Below are positions 9,425 through 17,778 of a stretch of DNA of 64,000 bases, piece by piece (the first letter of the stretch is position 1; every line of letters starts with the position of its first letter). The stretch comes from Congzhengia minquanensis (GTDB taxonomy: Bacteria > Bacillota > Clostridia > UBA1381 > UBA9506). The DNA lies in the NCBI RefSeq assembly GCF_014384785.1, contig NZ_JACRSU010000002.1:248001-312000 (forward strand), given 5' to 3'. The translations under genes were made by a program, and so were the position numbers. The notes beneath the pieces were generated by a model. That model saw only the letters and a list, made by a program, of their open reading frames with translations, was not told where the DNA came from and made no database searches.

Positions 9425-10000
9425 CTATTCCAAAAAGTAAGTTGCTTCCATGTCTGCCGTTGAGAGGGCAAAGGCAAGGGGATATTTTTCAAAGGCCGCT
9501 CCAATGTTGTTTTGCGGTTCGCAGCCGGAAAATCCCATGTGATAGCGAATGGCAAAGGCCTCTTCACGGGTGAGCCGCATAAAGCCAGAAATGATGTAAA
9601 CAGATTTTTCTCCGTGACCGTAGGGCATGTCATCTGCATATTCAAAGGTGGGCACCGTTTGCCACACGCCGTGTTTGTCCTTTTTGTTCCTCGTTCCCTT
9701 CACATAGCAGTTCACCTTGCATAAATCGTGCAGCAGGGCACAGATTGCAACCGACTCGTCGGGATAGCAAAGCTTGTAGGTGTTCTTTACCCGATCCCGC
9801 GACAAATAGTCGCACAGGCAATGGTATACGTTTAACGAATGTTCCAAAAGCCCACCCTCAAAAGCGCCGTGAAACCGTGTGCTTGCAGGGGCGGTAAAAA
9901 AATCGCTTTGGGGCGAATCTAAATATTCTAACAGCTTATCGCCGCCTTCGCGTGTAATATTGGTTTGATAAAGATTGATAAATTCTTCTTTTTTTGTCAA
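9425..10000 (-). CDS. HD domain phosphohydrolase
   Basis: A 191-residue soluble protein. The HD motif is visible: FEGGLLEHSLNVYHC (first His), then ALLHDLCKVN (the HD pair) and a downstream Asp region. HD proteins hydrolyse phosphomonoesters or phosphodiesters with bound metals; the substrate here is unknown. No ATG is available at the start. TTG at 10000 has GAGGGG upstream with good spacing and is preferred to TTG 10006. The gene precedes the AEC carrier by 11 bases on the same strand. It is divergent from the PrsW/Card1 pair. Confidence 0.75.
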   Translation of the reverse strand: MTKKEEFINLYQTNITREGGDKLLEYLDSPQSDFFTAPASTRFHGAFEGGLLEHSLNVYHCLCDYLSRDRVKNTYKLCYPDESVAICALLHDLCKVNCYVKGTRNKKDKHGVWQTVPTFEYADDMPYGHGEKSVYIISGFMRLTREEAFAIRYHMGFSGCEPQNNIGAAFEKYPLAFALSTADMEATYFLE

Positions 10001-10152
10001 ATACAATCCCCTCTTATGGCATATTTTATATTATTATATCATAATTCCCCATGTTTTTCAAAGAAAAATTAATGCGGGGATTAATTTTTTTGACATTGCG
10101 TATGATTTATGTTAAAATTTAGAAAAATACCACTTGTAAAGGTTTCGATTTT

Positions 10153-10875
10153 ATGAAAAGGCTGCTTTTAATTTCCCTGCTTCCAACCATTGTTTTAATG
10201 CTATATATGTATAGGAAAGACCGGGTTGAAAAAGAACCCCTCTGGGTGCTCTCCAAAATGTTCTTTTTCGGAACGCTGACCGTAATTCCCGCGGCAGTGA
10301 TAGAAATTTTGGGAACGAAACTTTTAAATGCCGCGGTCATTCAATCCGTTGTTATTTATAATTTAATCGATGCGTTTTTCGTTGTGGCGCTGACAGAGGA
10401 GCTGATGAAACTAATTGCTCTTTATGCTGCCAGCTGGAGGCTTTCTGAATTTAACTGCACATTCGACGCGGTGGTTTATGCTGTTTTCATATCCCTGGGG
10501 TTTGCCACGCCTGAAAACATTATGTATGTCTTTGCCAATGGATTTTACACCGGTGTGGTTCGGGCGGTGCTTTCCGTCCCGGGGCACATGATGTTCGGTA
10601 TATTCATGGGTTTGTTTTATTCCGCGTCGCGGCGGCATTTTTTAAACGGACGGTTTTTGCCCTTTAAATTAAACCTTGTTTTTGCCCTGGGCGTTCCTGT
10701 TTTGCTCCATGGTTTTTTCGACTTTCTGCTGTTTCAGGCAAATAAATTCTCCATGCTGATTTTTGCGGCGTTTATGGTTTTTTTATATTATTTTGCGTTT
10801 CACACAGTGCGAAATCTTTCAGAGAATGACCGATATTTTTATCAAAGTGCAGGTGAACCCTATGACAATTGTTGA
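10153..10875 (+). CDS. PrsW family intramembrane protease
   Basis: A 240-residue membrane protein with about seven hydrophobic segments. All four PrsW motifs are recognisable: TEELMKL (EExxK) near residue 82, GFATPENIMY near 117, PGHMMFGIFMG near 143 and LHGFFDF near 184. PrsW in Bacillus makes the first (site-1) cut of the anti-sigma factor RsiW in response to envelope stress. Here no sigma/anti-sigma gene is adjacent; instead the last 14 bases overlap the start of the Card1-like nuclease gene, so the two are translationally coupled. The substrate is unknown. The start ATG at 10153 has only a weak ribosome site. Confidence 0.85.
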   Translation: MKRLLLISLLPTIVLMLYMYRKDRVEKEPLWVLSKMFFFGTLTVIPAAVIEILGTKLLNAAVIQSVVIYNLIDAFFVVALTEELMKLIALYAASWRLSEFNCTFDAVVYAVFISLGFATPENIMYVFANGFYTGVVRAVLSVPGHMMFGIFMGLFYSASRRHFLNGRFLPFKLNLVFALGVPVLLHGFFDFLLFQANKFSMLIFAAFMVFLYYFAFHTVRNLSENDRYFYQSAGEPYDNC

Positions 10876-12082
10876 ATTTTTTGACCGCGAAATGCTGGAA
10901 AACATCATTGGCACGTTAATGTTTCAGCCCGAGCGCGTGGTTCTTTTCGGCAGGGACTTAAAAAAATTAGCGGCGTTTCAAAAAAACATGGCGCAGGTTT
11001 TGGCAAATAAGAATATTCACACTAAAATATTAATTGAGAGCGTTAACACCACGGAATATGCTTCAGTTGTGAAAAAGTTAAACGGGTTTATCGACGCTTA
11101 TCCCGACTGTGTTTTCGATTTAACCGGCGGCGAGGAGCTGATTTTAGTGGCTATGGGTGCAGTGGCGGCCAAACGCAATATTCCGCTGCATTCCATCAAT
11201 CCCAGAAGCGGCAGGGTGAAAACCATTCTCCATAATTCCGGGGAAACCAGGGAAACAAAAAGTGCCTCGCTGACTGTTGACGAAGCCATTACCCTGTTCG
11301 GCGGCATGATTGAATACGGCGCACCTGGGAGCGGAAAAACGGTTCCATTGAAATTAGACGGCACCATGCAGCGCGACGTCATCGCACTTTGGCATATTCT
11401 GCGCAAAAACTGCGGGGACTGGAACGCCGCGATTGAGGTGCTCTCCCCTTTAACCGACGTACAAAACCTGGATCGGGACGGCTTAACCTTTTCCGTTCCG
11501 CAAAACTACTTTAAGTCCGGCTTAAAAAACAGCTCCTATAAAATTGCCTGCATGGAATCGGTTTTGTCCCAGCTTACTGCAAAGGGCATTTTATTTGAAA
11601 AAAGAACTGGCGATATGCGTCGCTTCACTTTTAAAAATAAGCAAATGCTTCGCGCCCTGTCGAAATCCGGCACGGTTTTAGAGCTTTACACCCTTTTGTG
11701 CGTGCTGTCAGCCAAATCCTTAAGCGGCTCTTCCTTAGTCGGCAGTGCGGTAAGCGGCGCGGTAATTGACTGGGAAAACCCGCCGGATGAGTTTGACGAC
11801 GTGAAAAATGAAATTGACGTTTTGGCAACCACAGGCGCTATTCCCGTGTTTATTTCCTGCAAAAACGGCGGCGTCGATTCCGGTGAGCTGTATAAACTAA
11901 GCACCGTTGCAGAGCGTTTCGGCGGCAAATATGCAAAAAAGATTTTGGTGATGACATATTACAACGCCCGGGAATCCTTTATACAGCGCGCCCAGGCTAT
12001 GAACATTAAACTCATTCGGAATGTGCATGAAATGAGCCGCGAAGAATTTATAAAACGGCTTAGCGATAATATAAAAAATTAA
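10862..12082 (+). CDS. Card1/Can2-like DUF1887 protein: CARF domain plus PD-(D/E)XK nuclease-like domain
   Basis: A 406-residue protein. The start at ATG 10862 lies inside the end of the prsW-like gene, preceded by AGGTGA. Residues ~1-150 form a CARF-type Rossmann domain, with the ligand-loop motif FDLTGGEELILVAMGAVAA near residue 82 (TGG[TE]). A middle helical region follows. The C-terminal domain has the restriction-nuclease-like core NEIDVLATTGAIPVFISCKNG near residue 320. CRISPR-associated Card1/Can2 proteins bind cyclic tetra-adenylate in the CARF domain and then cut DNA or RNA. In those the core reads ExDV...ECK; here the Glu before CK is Ser. No CRISPR array or type III cas gene is in the window. 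Family membership is secure; activity and ligand are inference. Confidence 0.8.
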   Translation: MTIVEFFDREMLENIIGTLMFQPERVVLFGRDLKKLAAFQKNMAQVLANKNIHTKILIESVNTTEYASVVKKLNGFIDAYPDCVFDLTGGEELILVAMGAVAAKRNIPLHSINPRSGRVKTILHNSGETRETKSASLTVDEAITLFGGMIEYGAPGSGKTVPLKLDGTMQRDVIALWHILRKNCGDWNAAIEVLSPLTDVQNLDRDGLTFSVPQNYFKSGLKNSSYKIACMESVLSQLTAKGILFEKRTGDMRRFTFKNKQMLRALSKSGTVLELYTLLCVLSAKSLSGSSLVGSAVSGAVIDWENPPDEFDDVKNEIDVLATTGAIPVFISCKNGGVDSGELYKLSTVAERFGGKYAKKILVMTYYNARESFIQRAQAMNIKLIRNVHEMSREEFIKRLSDNIKN

Positions 12083-12099
12083 AAAGGAGAGATTTTAGG

Positions 12100-12762
12100 A
12101 TGAATTATGAAAATTTATCTAACACTGCCACCCCCGGGGCGTTAAAAAAATGTCCGGGATGCGGAGCGGAATGTGATTCGAAACAAAACTATTGTACCGC
12201 ATGCGGTACTAGCTTGAATGTAGACCATGAAAAATCGGATGCATTTCAAAATTGGGATCAAAATCAGCAATACACAACGCAAAATCCTAATGAGGCGCGG
12301 CTCGTTGTAAACGAGAATGATTTAGCTTATTTTATTTGTGATAACCAGGTATATTACAGAAACAAATTCCAAAAAATGAGGGTAACAAATTCTAAGATAA
12401 GCTGGAATTGGGCAGCTTTTTTGTTTGGAAACTGTTGGTTGGTTTATAGAAAAATGTATGGCATTTGTGCTATTGTTTATTCAACGAACTTTGTTTTTAG
12501 CCGTTTGTTGCCCTATCCAATTAACCTGGTTTTCTCTCTTGCATTATGGGTTTGTTATGGTCTATTTGGAAACTATGTCTACATGCGCCACGCGGAAAAC
12601 GAAATTATCTATGGCAAAACCATGGATGATAATTCAAAAAAATATTATTACATAAAGAAAGGCGGAACCAGCGGCCGTTCTATCGCTGTTTATTTATTGC
12701 TTGAGTTTTTATTCGGATTTTTATTTGCGTTCATGAAAAACATGGTGAAAGCTTTAATATGA
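12100..12762 (+). CDS. Zinc-ribbon DUF2628-like membrane protein
   Basis: A 220-residue protein. An N-terminal zinc ribbon is visible (CPGCGAECDSKQNYCTACG, two CxxC pairs, residues ~13-33), then a polar linker. A DUF2628-like membrane region follows (KISWNWAAFLFGNCWLVYRKMY, residues ~98-120), with two to four hydrophobic helices to the end. DUF2628 proteins are of unknown function and often occur near stress or secretion genes. The gene starts 17 bases after the Card1-like gene behind AAGGAGA, so it may belong to the same transcript. A strong terminator follows. Confidence 0.7.
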   Translation: MNYENLSNTATPGALKKCPGCGAECDSKQNYCTACGTSLNVDHEKSDAFQNWDQNQQYTTQNPNEARLVVNENDLAYFICDNQVYYRNKFQKMRVTNSKISWNWAAFLFGNCWLVYRKMYGICAIVYSTNFVFSRLLPYPINLVFSLALWVCYGLFGNYVYMRHAENEIIYGKTMDDNSKKYYYIKKGGTSGRSIAVYLLLEFLFGFLFAFMKNMVKALI

Positions 12763-12800
12763 AAAAAGCGGAAACGTAAAGTTTTACGTTTCCGCTTTTT
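12763..12800. terminator. Bidirectional terminator between the zinc-ribbon gene and kduD
   Basis: A near-perfect inverted repeat with AAAAAGCGGAAACGTAAA at 12763-12780 and its complement at 12783-12800. A-runs and T-runs on the two sides serve both convergent genes. Confidence 0.85.
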
Positions 12801-12823
12801 GATTGGATTTGAGAGTTCTTATC

Positions 12824-13609
12824 TTACGGCTGTTTGCCGATGTAAGCTAAAATTCCGCCGTCTACATAGAGAATGTGGCCGTTTACGAAGTTAGAAGCTT
12901 CCGACGCCAAAAATACTGCAGGGCCGGCCAAATCTTCCGGGTTGCCCCATCTTGCCGCAGGGGTTTTGGAGATGATGAACGAATCGAACGGGTGCTTCGA
13001 GCCGTCGGGCTGTTTTTCGCGCAGGGGCGCTGTCTGGGGAGTTGCAATATATCCGGGCCCAATGCCGTTACACTGAATATTATATTCGCCATATTCGCTG
13101 GCAATATTCTTGGTAAGCATTTTCAAGCCGCCCTTTGCCGCAGCATAAGCGGAAACCGTTTCACGGCCCAGTTCGCTCATCATGGAGCAAATGTTAATAA
13201 TTTTGCCGCCGCCCTTTTTCATCATAGAAGGAATAACAGCTTTCGACACAATAAACGGCGCGTTTAGGTCAACGTCAATCACCTGTCTGAATTCGTCGGC
13301 CGACATGTCGCACATGGGAATTCGTTTGATAATGCCTGCGTTGTTCACCAAAATGTCAATCACGCCGACTTCTTTTTCTACGGCCTTCACAAATGCATTT
13401 ACTGCTTTTTCATCTGTTACGTCGCACACATAGCCATGAGCCTCAATTCCCTCTTCTTTATAAGCGGCTAAGCCCTTGTCTACCAATTCCTGTTTAATAT
13501 CGTTAAAAACAATGGTTGCTCCTGCGCCGGCCAAGCCTTTTGCAATTGCAAACCCAATTCCATATGACGCGCCGGTTACCAGCGCAACTTTTCCGTCTAA
13601 ACGAAACAT
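12824..13609 (-). CDS. kduD: SDR oxidoreductase, 2-deoxy-D-gluconate 3-/gluconate 5-dehydrogenase type (KduD-like)
   Basis: A 261-residue short-chain dehydrogenase. The Rossmann motif TGASYGIGFAIA lies near residue 12, NNAG near 93, and the catalytic Ser/Tyr/Lys as SAYAAAKGG near 158. Family members of this group reduce or oxidise keto-sugar acids. Because it lies 11 bases behind kduI on the same strand, the most likely substrate is 2,5-diketo-3-deoxygluconate, converted to 2-keto-3-deoxygluconate (the KduD step of unsaturated uronate breakdown). A gluconate 5-dehydrogenase role is the alternative. The start is ATG 13609 behind AGGAGG. Confidence 0.85.
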   Translation of the reverse strand: MFRLDGKVALVTGASYGIGFAIAKGLAGAGATIVFNDIKQELVDKGLAAYKEEGIEAHGYVCDVTDEKAVNAFVKAVEKEVGVIDILVNNAGIIKRIPMCDMSADEFRQVIDVDLNAPFIVSKAVIPSMMKKGGGKIINICSMMSELGRETVSAYAAAKGGLKMLTKNIASEYGEYNIQCNGIGPGYIATPQTAPLREKQPDGSKHPFDSFIISKTPAARWGNPEDLAGPAVFLASEASNFVNGHILYVDGGILAYIGKQP

Positions 13610-13620
13610 AAATTTGCCTC

Positions 13621-15249
13621 CTATCTTAAATCTTTTGTCTGAATATGGTCCATATCGTCAAATTCCTGATTTTCGCCGCACATTGCCCAAATAAAGGAAT
13701 ATGCCTTTGTGCCAACGCCGCTGTGGATTGACCAGCTGGGACTGATTACCGCTTCTTCGTTGTGCATTACAATGTGACGCGTCTCGCTGGGCTCGCCCAT
13801 CATGTGGAACACGACGTTATCCTCATCCATATCGAGATAGAGATAAACTTCCATTCTTCTGTCGTGGGTATGGGAAGGCATGGTGTTCCAGTTCGACCCC
13901 GGCTCCAGTTGGGTAAGTCCCATAGAAAGCTGGCAGCTTTGCATTACCTCAGGATGAATATACTGGTTAATCACGCGCTTATTACAGTCTTCCACACTGC
14001 CGCAGGGCACCTTTTTCGCCTTGCTGATGTCAATTTTCACAATGGGATAAGACTTGTGCGCCGGGCAGGAGCTCATATAAAACTTTGCGGGCTCGTCGGG
14101 GTTTACGCTTTTAAAGGTAACCTCTTTGTTGCCCATGCCGATGTAAATACCGTCTCTGGGTTCCATTACATACTCCGTGCCGTCCACGGTGATAATGCCT
14201 TTTCCGCCGATGTTAATGCAGCCCATTTCACGACGCTGCAGGAAAAAGTCCGCCGCAAGCTCCTTGCCTGCTTCCAGCTTTAGCTCCTGTAACACCGGCA
14301 TTAAGCCCGCTGTAATAATCCTGTCGATATGGCTGTATACCATGCGGATATTGTCCTTTGTGAACAGGTTTGTGATTAAAAATTCTTCTCTTAATCTGTC
14401 GGTTGTGTAAAATTTAACGTCTTTAGAATTCGATGCATTTCTAATTTCCAAAGTGTCCAACTCCTTTTTTATGTATTTTCCGTAAACCGCAACCTGCGTA
14501 AGCGCAGCCCACGAGAGCGGCTCGGATATTTGTTTAAAGTTTTTGAAACGAACAAAGGTTGTTTTCTTTTTGTCAAACGTCACGGTCTGTCCCTCAGCAG
14601 TTTTACAAAACTCCGCTTTTACAACGCTTCCATCTGAAAATGTAATGTCTGCCGACTTCCAATAGGTATCGTGGGGAAAGTCAGCCCTTAAAAAAAACAC
14701 CAGCTTGTCTACCTCTGCCTCTGCGCCGAACCAAATGGTAAACTCTAAGTCTTCTCTGGCGCCGCCTGCCCAGGAATGGTAAGGATATGCTCCGTGGGAC
14801 GTGTTTTCGCACACGCCGTCAATGGCGTTTCTGGCATAAAAGCACGAGTCTCCCCGGGTAACAAAATTTGCCTCCGCATGAGGAAACACACGAGCATTCT
14901 CCGGCCTGTCGCATGCGTTTAAGGCGATATTGCGGTATGCAAAGCTTTCCTCGTCATCCAATGCCCGCGCAAAAATTTTGTGCTCCGGACCACGGAACGC
15001 TTTTGGGTGATAACAAGTTTCGCTCTCTGAGGGAATCCGAAATTCAAAGCTGCCGTTTGCAAGATAAACCACGCTTTTTGCCAGCGTTTCGTCAAACTGC
15101 ACCTCGGCAAAGCCCTTGTTTCCAATGTTAAGAATCAGTCTGTCCCCTTCTTGATACGAGTGTTTCAAAACCGTGTCAATCACATTGCCGCAAAATTCAG
15201 CCGCTACTTCGCCGCTTTTGTTTTCAACAGAAAGTTTTAAAATAACCAC
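13621..15249 (-). CDS. kduI: 5-dehydro-4-deoxy-D-glucuronate isomerase (KduI) with an extra N-terminal domain
   Basis: Isomerises 5-keto-4-deoxyuronate, a product of pectin or glycosaminoglycan lyases, to 2,5-diketo-3-deoxygluconate. The C-terminal ~275 residues match E. coli KduI closely, including the cupin zinc site MPSHTHDRRMEVYLY (two His and the Glu) and SWSIHSG, and the ending DDMDHIQTKDLR. KduI is normally ~280 residues; this protein has ~542. The additional N-terminal ~265 residues contain a beta-rich, discoidin-like stretch (HSWAGGAREDLEFTIWFG, WKSADITFSDGSVVKAEF) with no catalytic motif I recognise. The frame stays open upstream to 15447, but the only strong ribosome site, AGGAGG at 15253-15258, points to GTG 15249. 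It is operonic with kduD and divergent from an AraC regulator. Confidence 0.88.
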   Translation of the reverse strand: MVILKLSVENKSGEVAAEFCGNVIDTVLKHSYQEGDRLILNIGNKGFAEVQFDETLAKSVVYLANGSFEFRIPSESETCYHPKAFRGPEHKIFARALDDEESFAYRNIALNACDRPENARVFPHAEANFVTRGDSCFYARNAIDGVCENTSHGAYPYHSWAGGAREDLEFTIWFGAEAEVDKLVFFLRADFPHDTYWKSADITFSDGSVVKAEFCKTAEGQTVTFDKKKTTFVRFKNFKQISEPLSWAALTQVAVYGKYIKKELDTLEIRNASNSKDVKFYTTDRLREEFLITNLFTKDNIRMVYSHIDRIITAGLMPVLQELKLEAGKELAADFFLQRREMGCINIGGKGIITVDGTEYVMEPRDGIYIGMGNKEVTFKSVNPDEPAKFYMSSCPAHKSYPIVKIDISKAKKVPCGSVEDCNKRVINQYIHPEVMQSCQLSMGLTQLEPGSNWNTMPSHTHDRRMEVYLYLDMDEDNVVFHMMGEPSETRHIVMHNEEAVISPSWSIHSGVGTKAYSFIWAMCGENQEFDDMDHIQTKDLR

Positions 15250-15289
15250 CAGCCTCCTCTCGTTTATTCTTATAATATCACACACTACA

Positions 15290-15349
15290 TGCAATTTCTT
15301 TGCAATTATTGCATTTTTTATTGCAATTTCCACACAAACGTGATAAAAT
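15290..15349 (+). promoter_or_regulatory. araC promoter with TGCAAT-repeat operator region
   Basis: On the plus strand TTGCAA (15321-15326), a 17-bp spacer and TAAAAT (15344-15349) preceded by TGA form a good promoter for the AraC gene. TGCAATTTC occurs at 15290 and again at 15322, with inverted TGCAAT/ATTGCA copies between. These are candidate operators for the divergent araC and kduI-kduD units. The kduI side has TATTAT behind TGA but no good -35, as expected for activator-dependent transcription. Confidence 0.55.
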
Positions 15350-15388
15350 AGAAAAAGCATGACAAATCTGAAAAAGGGAGAAATGAAA

Positions 15389-16279
15389 ATGCCGTTTTTG
15401 TTTAGCAAATGCGCGGACGCAATTTCCCACGCGTCAGACACCCGCACTTTCGGCGTCTACTATTCTGAGGAGCAAAATCCCGATCTAAACATCCATGTGC
15501 ACGACTGCTGTGAAGTGCTTTTGTGCCTTTCCGGCGGAAAAAGCTTTTTGATTGACGGCAAGGCATATGACGTAAACGACGGCGACCTTTTTATTTTAAA
15601 CCAGTTCGAACCCCACAAAATTACCGCAGACCCAAACCTGATTTTTGCCCGTTTTGTTTTACAAATCCACCCGGAATATTTCATTGCCAACTCCACCGAA
15701 GAAACCGATTTATCTCGGTGTTTTTATACCCGCGGCGATGGCATTTCCAACAAAATTGCCTTAAACGACAGCGAAATTGCTGAAATTGAACAGCTTTTTA
15801 TTTTGTTTCGCAGCGACAGCGGCTTTGGGGACGACATCTTGAAAAACGCCGCGGTGAATACCATTTTGGTGCTGGTAAACCAATATTTTATGAAGCGCGC
15901 AGAAACGAAAAAAGCAGTTTATATCGACGACGAAATGATTATGAACACAATTTTCTACATCAATGCCCATTTTTCTGAAGAACTGACGCTGGAACGGCTG
16001 GCAAAAAAGTCTTATGTTTCGGTGAACCAACTTTGCAAGCTGTTTAAAAAGCGTTTTGGCACCACCGTTGCCAAATACATTATGTCGAAGCGTATTTCCG
16101 AGGCGAAAAAACTTTTGTCCCAGGGAAAAAGCGTTTCCGACACCGCTTTAGCCTGCGGCTTTTCCGACTATGCCAACTTTATCAGGGTGTTTAAAAAATT
16201 CGTCGGCGTGTCTCCGGGAAAGTATAACTTTTCCCACAAAAAATTTAACAGCGAAAAAAATCGTATTGCGAAATCATAA
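15389..16279 (+). CDS. AraC family transcriptional regulator
   Basis: A ~296-residue protein with an N-terminal cupin-like sensor domain (HVHDCCEVLLCLSGGKSFLIDGKAY, then DLFILNQFEPHKI) and a C-terminal double HTH AraC domain. The latter shows LTLERLAKKSYVSVNQLCKLFKKRFGTTVAKYIMS and the signature SDTALACGFSDYANFIRVFKKFVGVSPGKY. GGGAG at 15376-15380 favours the ATG at 15389 over those at 15359 and 15383. It is divergently transcribed from kduI-kduD and most likely activates them in response to a uronate intermediate. Confidence 0.88.
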   Translation: MPFLFSKCADAISHASDTRTFGVYYSEEQNPDLNIHVHDCCEVLLCLSGGKSFLIDGKAYDVNDGDLFILNQFEPHKITADPNLIFARFVLQIHPEYFIANSTEETDLSRCFYTRGDGISNKIALNDSEIAEIEQLFILFRSDSGFGDDILKNAAVNTILVLVNQYFMKRAETKKAVYIDDEMIMNTIFYINAHFSEELTLERLAKKSYVSVNQLCKLFKKRFGTTVAKYIMSKRISEAKKLLSQGKSVSDTALACGFSDYANFIRVFKKFVGVSPGKYNFSHKKFNSEKNRIAKS

Positions 16280-16435
16280 ATCCATAATGACTTTGTCAAT
16301 TTTTATTGCCCGCGACGCTGCGTCTGTGTCAATACACCTTCCGCAGTTGTCGCATTTTTTTGTTTTATCTAAATCGCAAAGGTCGCACTCCCCGCAGTTT
16401 GTGCACGGCCCATCTTTTAAAACACATTCTTTCAA
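16274..16435 (-). CDS. Small cysteine-rich protein (CxxC clusters)
   Basis: About 53 residues, with the cysteines arranged as CTNCGECDLCDLDKTKKCDNCGRC. They could hold a zinc ribbon or an Fe-S cluster. The frame is open to 16495, but a clean minus-strand promoter occupies 16467-16495, so translation must begin downstream of it. TTG 16435, eight bases after AAAGGTGG, gives a protein starting LKECVLKDGPC and is preferred; GTG 16447 is the alternative. I do not recognise a named family with certainty. Similar short Cys-rich proteins occur in many Clostridia without known function. Confidence 0.6.
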   Translation of the reverse strand: MKECVLKDGPCTNCGECDLCDLDKTKKCDNCGRCIDTDAASRAIKIDKVIMDL

Positions 16436-16466
16436 ACAAAATACCACCTTTCCTGCCTTTTCTTTT

Positions 16467-16495
16467 ATTTTACTATAACGGGAAATAGATGTCAA
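16467..16495 (-). promoter_or_regulatory. Promoter of the cysteine-rich small protein
   Basis: Minus strand TTGACA (16495-16490), a 17-bp spacer and TAAAAT (16472-16467). It supports a short 5' leader and rules out the longest reading frame. Confidence 0.7.
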
Positions 16496-16503
16496 CGAAA
16501 TAA

Positions 16504-16534
16504 AAAAATCCGGCGGAGATTCCGCCGGATTTTT
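16504..16534 (-). terminator. Terminator after malic enzyme
   Basis: Symmetrical hairpin ATCCGGCGGA/TCCGCCGGAT with A- and T-runs on both sides, placed just after the malic enzyme stop at 16538. Confidence 0.85.
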
Positions 16535-16537
16535 ATG

Positions 16538-17710
16538 CTAAATTCTTGCCGCGCCGCTTAACCTTGCGGCTTTTGCCACAGCTTCTGCCACAGTTTTCCC
16601 CACACGGGGATCAAACGCCTTCGGCAAAATATATTCTGCGCAGAGCTCCCCGTCTGACACTAAGCCGGCAATGGCATAGGAAGACGCCATTTTCATTTCT
16701 TCATTAATATCTGACGCGCGGACATCTAACGCTCCCCTGAAAATTCCGGGAAAGGCCAGCACATTGTTAATCTGGTTAGGAAAGTCAGACCGGCCTGTTC
16801 CCACCACGGCTGCGCCAGCGGCCAGTGCCTTGTCTGGCATAATTTCCGGCACGGGGTTTGCCATAGGGAACACAATGGGCTTGTCCGCCATTTTTTGAAT
16901 CATTTCTTCGGTTACAATGTTAGGTGCGGAAACACCGATAAACACATCAGCTCCGCAAAGCGCGTCGGCCAGCGTACCCATTTGCTTTTCACGGTTGGTT
17001 CTTTTGCTCATTTCTTTGTGCGCGTCGTTTAACCCATCCATTCCCTCGCACAAAATGCCAAACCGGTCGCACATTACAAGATGTTTCACGCCCAGCCGAA
17101 GCAGATGGTTTGCAATGGCAGTTCCCGCAGAACCGGCGCCGTTAATTACCAGCTTAATTTCGTCCATCTTTTTTCCAACCACTTTTAATGCGTTTATCAG
17201 TGCCGCGGCCACCACAATGGCCGTGCCGTGCTGGTCATCGTGAAATACTGGAATGTCACACCGTTCCTTGAGCTTCTGTTCAATTTCAAAGCACCTGGGC
17301 GCCGCAATGTCTTCTAAATTAATACCGCCGAAACTGCCGGAAATGTTATAAATGGTTTCTACAATTTCATCTACGTCCTGTGTTTTAATACAAAGGGGAA
17401 ATGCGTCTACGTCAGCAAACTCTTTAAACAGCACACATTTTCCCTCCATAACGGGCATGCCTGCCTCCGGTCCAATGTCGCCCAGGCCTAAAACCGCTGA
17501 ACCGTCGGTTATCACCGCAACCAAATTCCAGCGGCGGGTCAGTTCATACGACTTGCTTACATCCGCTTGAATCGCCAGGCACGGTTCCGCCACCCCGGGC
17601 GTATAGGCCGTGGATAACTGCTGACTATTTTTCACCTCTGTCCTTGAAACTACTTCAATTTTGCCTTTCCATTCAAAGTGCTTATCCAGTGCTTGTTTTT
17701 TTACATCCAT
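16538..17710 (-). CDS. NAD(P)-dependent malic enzyme
   Basis: Oxidative decarboxylation of malate to pyruvate with NAD or NADP. It is the short bacterial form of ~390 residues. The N-terminal malic domain includes YTPGVAEPC, the catalytic [14 protein letters not shown] and [10 protein letters not shown]. The C-terminal Rossmann domain shows [17 protein letters not shown] and [20 protein letters not shown]. Cofactor preference cannot be read reliably. It lies downstream of a sodium/solute symporter gene on the same strand, with a 22-base hairpin (GCTCCGGC/GCCGGAGC, 17741-17762) between them. Confidence 0.95.
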   Translation of the reverse strand: MDVKKQALDKHFEWKGKIEVVSRTEVKNSQQLSTAYTPGVAEPCLAIQADVSKSYELTRRWNLVAVITDGSAVLGLGDIGPEAGMPVMEGKCVLFKEFADVDAFPLCIKTQDVDEIVETIYNISGSFGGINLEDIAAPRCFEIEQKLKERCDIPVFHDDQHGTAIVVAAALINALKVVGKKMDEIKLVINGAGSAGTAIANHLLRLGVKHLVMCDRFGILCEGMDGLNDAHKEMSKRTNREKQMGTLADALCGADVFIGVSAPNIVTEEMIQKMADKPIVFPMANPVPEIMPDKALAAGAAVVGTGRSDFPNQINNVLAFPGIFRGALDVRASDINEEMKMASSYAIAGLVSDGELCAEYILPKAFDPRVGKTVAEAVAKAARLSGAARI

Positions 17711-17778
17711 TCTAGTTTTTCTCCTTATATGCGCGCATACGCTCCGGCAGAACCGCCGGAGCGCAATGTAATTTTTTT

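Noticed and set aside
10153-12082. Possible CRISPR locus around the Card1-like gene.
   Set aside because: No repeat-spacer array and no cas gene were seen on either strand.
13621-15447. Longest KduI frame starting at 15447.
   Set aside because: It would cover the divergent AraC promoter and gene start; AGGAGG before GTG 15249 gives a better start.
17741-17762. Hairpin GCTCCGGC/GCCGGAGC between the symporter and malic enzyme as a terminator.
   Set aside because: On the minus strand no T-run follows the stem, so a terminator is not supported; processing or attenuation cannot be excluded.
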